A DNA stretch of 21,938 bases from a virus: positions 1 through 21,938 of the IMG/VR virus record IMGVR_UViG_3300012003_000026, one strand, 5' to 3'. The position numbers and the translations under genes are program-made. The notes beneath the pieces were generated by a model. It searched no databases. It was not told the DNA's origin and was given only the letters and a program-made list of their open reading frames with translations. Each line of letters starts with the position of its first letter. Position 1 is the first letter of the stretch. Shown here piece after piece: positions 20,430 to 21,938 of the stretch.

Positions 20430-20761
20430 CCCGCAACGACTACGAAGTTGCCAAGCAGATCGAGTCAGCCAACCCCCCGTTCATGGCCCTCATCATGGCC
20501 GCGATGCGCAAGGCAGACAGCGCCAACGCGTCACTGCTCCAACGCGCGTGGCCCGAGACCGTGGCAGAGCTGAACTACCGCTACTGGTCCGCGGGCGGGT
20601 TCCTGCCCGGCGAAGAGGGCTACAGCCCTGACGGGGACGACAACCTCCCGGTGACGGACGACCTGTGCGCCACCTGCGGCCGGTTCCGCTCAGACCACAT
20701 CATCCCCAGCAACTTCGTGCAGCGCGTCCCCGGCAACACCTTCCCGGCGATGAACAAGTGA
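20426..20761 (+). CDS. Hypothetical early protein with CxxC
   Basis: This is a 111-residue protein of unknown function, with ATGA overlap to the clamp-like gene. The first 55 residues are helical (VAKQIESANPPFMALIMAAM, then an ADSANASLLQRAWPE helix). The C-terminal part has CATCGRFRSDH, which could hold a metal with nearby His. Its close coupling to the clamp-like gene suggests that both are made together. It ends in a GTGA overlap with the next ORF. Confidence 0.65.
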   Translation: MTRNDYEVAKQIESANPPFMALIMAAMRKADSANASLLQRAWPETVAELNYRYWSAGGFLPGEEGYSPDGDDNLPVTDDLCATCGRFRSDHIIPSNFVQRVPGNTFPAMNK

Positions 20762-20880
20762 GCGCCGCCGGATGGCTCTACGAGTACGTCGGCCGTCATC
20801 GCAGCACCGCGTTCCCCGACTCGGCTGGCAGCGGCTGGATCTTCAGCGCCTACGTCGGCAAGCATCGGGTGAAGTCGTGA
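20758..20880 (+). CDS. Forty-residue protein with internal duplication
   Basis: A GTG start overlaps the previous stop, and the stop overlaps the next GTG start, so the ORF fills the space exactly. The 40 residues contain two copies of one motif: GWLYEYVGRHR and GWIFSAYVGKHR. The repeated aromatic/basic pattern suggests a tiny beta-hairpin fold. Function unknown. Confidence 0.65.
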   Translation: MSAAGWLYEYVGRHRSTAFPDSAGSGWIFSAYVGKHRVKS

Positions 20881-21251
20881 GAACCCTCGCCCGAGCCGCC
20901 GCCTACACCCTCCTCGCGGCCGTCGTCGCCCTCTCCCTAACCGTCACCATCACCACAGGCATCTTCTGGGCCGTCATCTCCTGCGCCGCCGTCGCATCCC
21001 TGGTCATCCTCACCGTCGAGATCCGCAAAGCGCTGGCGCTGACCTCACCAGAGGCCCTCGACGCGCTCTTTGACGACGACCACACGCAGCAGCAAGTGGA
21101 CCGCTACCACTGCGCAGGACACGGCTGCCAGCTGCGCACCTTCTACAGCGACGAGGGCGGCACGACGTGGGTGTGCGCGAACTGTGAGCGGTCCTACTGG
21201 GTGCCGGTCGCCGACGTGCCCTACGACCGAGAGAAGGACGGTGCCGCATGA
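20877..21251 (+). CDS. Membrane protein with C-terminal zinc-ribbon-like motif
   Basis: This is a 124-residue protein. Two hydrophobic segments (about 9-27 and 29-47) form an N-terminal membrane hairpin. The C-terminal half carries CAGHGC about 20 residues before CANC, a possible zinc ribbon facing the cytoplasm. The GTG start overlaps the preceding stop. In the early operon this could be a membrane-located host-takeover or superinfection-exclusion factor, but nothing in the sequence proves this. Confidence 0.65.
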   Translation: MRTLARAAAYTLLAAVVALSLTVTITTGIFWAVISCAAVASLVILTVEIRKALALTSPEALDALFDDDHTQQQVDRYHCAGHGCQLRTFYSDEGGTTWVCANCERSYWVPVADVPYDREKDGAA

Positions 21252-21736
21252 GCACCGACATCGCCACGACCACCTGCAAGGAATGCGCTGCACCCGTCGG
21301 AGGCCGAAAGGTGTTCTGCGACCCGTGCGTCGTCCTGCGCGCGGCCCGGGCCCAGTGCAGATGGCGCGCCCGCCGCACGCCCGAGGGGATCGCGGCACGG
21401 GCCCAGTACCAGCGTGAACAGTACGCCGCGCGCACGCCCGAGCAGCGGGATGCGCGGGCCCAGCGCGATCGCGAGCGGTGGCTCCAGAGGAAGTACGGGA
21501 TCGGCGTTGACGAGTTTGACGCGCTCCTGGCCGCACAGGACAGCCGATGTGCGATCTGCGGGACCGACGCGCCGAACGGTCATGGCTGGCATGTCGATCA
21601 CGATCACGAGTCCGGTGCGGCTCGCGGGATTCTCTGCCCCACGTGCAATGTCGGCCTCGGCCACTTCAAGGACGACCCTGCGGCCCTGCGCGCCGCAGCC
21701 GCCTACATCGAATCACACGCGAGGAGAACGTCATGA
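21248..21736 (+). CDS. Endonuclease VII-like nuclease
   Basis: This 162-residue protein has an N-terminal pair of CxxC motifs (CKECAAP, CDPC), a basic helical linker with two RTPE(G/Q) repeats, and a C-terminal endonuclease VII-type domain. The catalytic part has C101-x2-C104, the HVDHDH metal/catalytic stretch (115-120), then RGILC-P-T-C133 and N134. Phage T4 endonuclease VII resolves branched DNA; free-standing relatives also act as homing nucleases. Its place next to a recombination exonuclease fits junction processing, while mobility is the other possibility. ATGA overlap with the preceding gene. Confidence 0.88.
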   Translation: MSTDIATTTCKECAAPVGGRKVFCDPCVVLRAARAQCRWRARRTPEGIAARAQYQREQYAARTPEQRDARAQRDRERWLQRKYGIGVDEFDALLAAQDSRCAICGTDAPNGHGWHVDHDHESGAARGILCPTCNVGLGHFKDDPAALRAAAAYIESHARRTS

Positions 21737-21938
21737 CCCTCCACATCCTGTCTGACTTAGAGCAGGGCACGGAAGCGTGGTTCGACGCGCGGCGAGGCCT
21801 CATGACTGCTTCCGTGGTCGGTCAGCTGATCACCGCGAAGTCGGTCAAGCCTGCAGCCAACGACTACTCCCGTGCGCTGACCACCACCCTCGTCGCCGAG
21901 CGCATCACCGGCTGGACCGATCCCGTCTACGTGTCCGA
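21733..21938 (+). CDS. YqaJ-like recombination exonuclease (5' part)
   Basis: The first 68 residues of a gene that runs off the window. LEQGTEAWFDARRGLMTAS followed by VVGQLIT is the hallmark N-terminus of the YqaJ/lambda-exonuclease-type viral recombinase family (PD-(D/E)xK fold), which makes 3' single strands for phage recombination. The catalytic residues lie beyond the window. ATG overlaps the endonuclease VII-like stop, and GAGGAG (21721-21726) is upstream. Confidence 0.88.
   Translation, partial: MTLHILSDLEQGTEAWFDARRGLMTASVVGQLITAKSVKPAANDYSRALTTTLVAERITGWTDPVYVS

Noticed and set aside
1-21938. CRISPR array, insertion sequence or toxin-antitoxin pair
   Set aside because: No spaced direct repeats of CRISPR type, no transposase motif with terminal inverted repeats and no recognisable toxin/antitoxin pair were seen.

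Overview
The window is a piece of a temperate tailed-phage genome (siphovirus type). It is strongly GC-rich with G/C-biased third codon positions. The tail proteins, holin, early genes and HNH proteins resemble those of phages of actinobacteria, so an actinobacterial host is likely; the genus cannot be read from the sequence.

Layout. (1) 1-9349: end of the head-tail connector genes (HK97-gp10-like), a free-standing HNH endonuclease inserted in the operon, tail terminator, major tail protein with a C-terminal Ig-like (IPT/TIG) domain, tail assembly chaperone pair with a -1 frameshift, tape measure protein and a 906-residue tail-tip protein. (2) 9351-10060: two small tail-tip/fibre-associated genes. 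(3) 10130-12325: lysis region with a coiled-coil membrane protein, a degenerate staphylococcal-nuclease-like protein, a DUF1508/YegP-like protein, an amidase endolysin, a two-TM holin and a 59-residue one-TM protein. (4) 12347-16087: four more tail-appendage genes, including an adhesin with eleven 23-residue repeats and a pectate-lyase-like beta-helix tailspike. The late genes end at a strong UUCG-tetraloop terminator (16203-16237). (5) 16370-16565: a probable attP, consisting of a tRNA 3'-end core flanked by repeated GGGTAC arm-type sites. (6) 16581-18166: two small ORFs and a tyrosine integrase. (7) 18101-18951: leftward repressor operon and a divergent operator/promoter region. (8) 18952 to the end: rightward early operon with a Cro-like HTH protein read from an apparently leaderless promoter, an excisionase-like gene broken by an in-frame TGA, a reduced beta-clamp-like protein, several small proteins, an endonuclease VII-like nuclease, and the start of a YqaJ-type exonuclease/recombinase.

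The order late genes - attP - int - repressor/cro - early genes is that of an unintegrated or circularised phage genome. An integrated prophage would be cut at att. Most neighbouring genes overlap by 4 nt (ATGA/GTGA), so the late and early blocks look like long translationally coupled operons.

Most worth a second look: the reduced sliding-clamp-like protein (19731-20429), which appears to keep only the segments that form the clamp's partner-binding pocket; the excisionase-like gene with an internal TGA; the leaderless early promoter next to a multi-half-site operator; the attP arm-site array; and the 11 x 23-residue repeat fibre. Functional calls rest on reading motifs by eye, without any database search.
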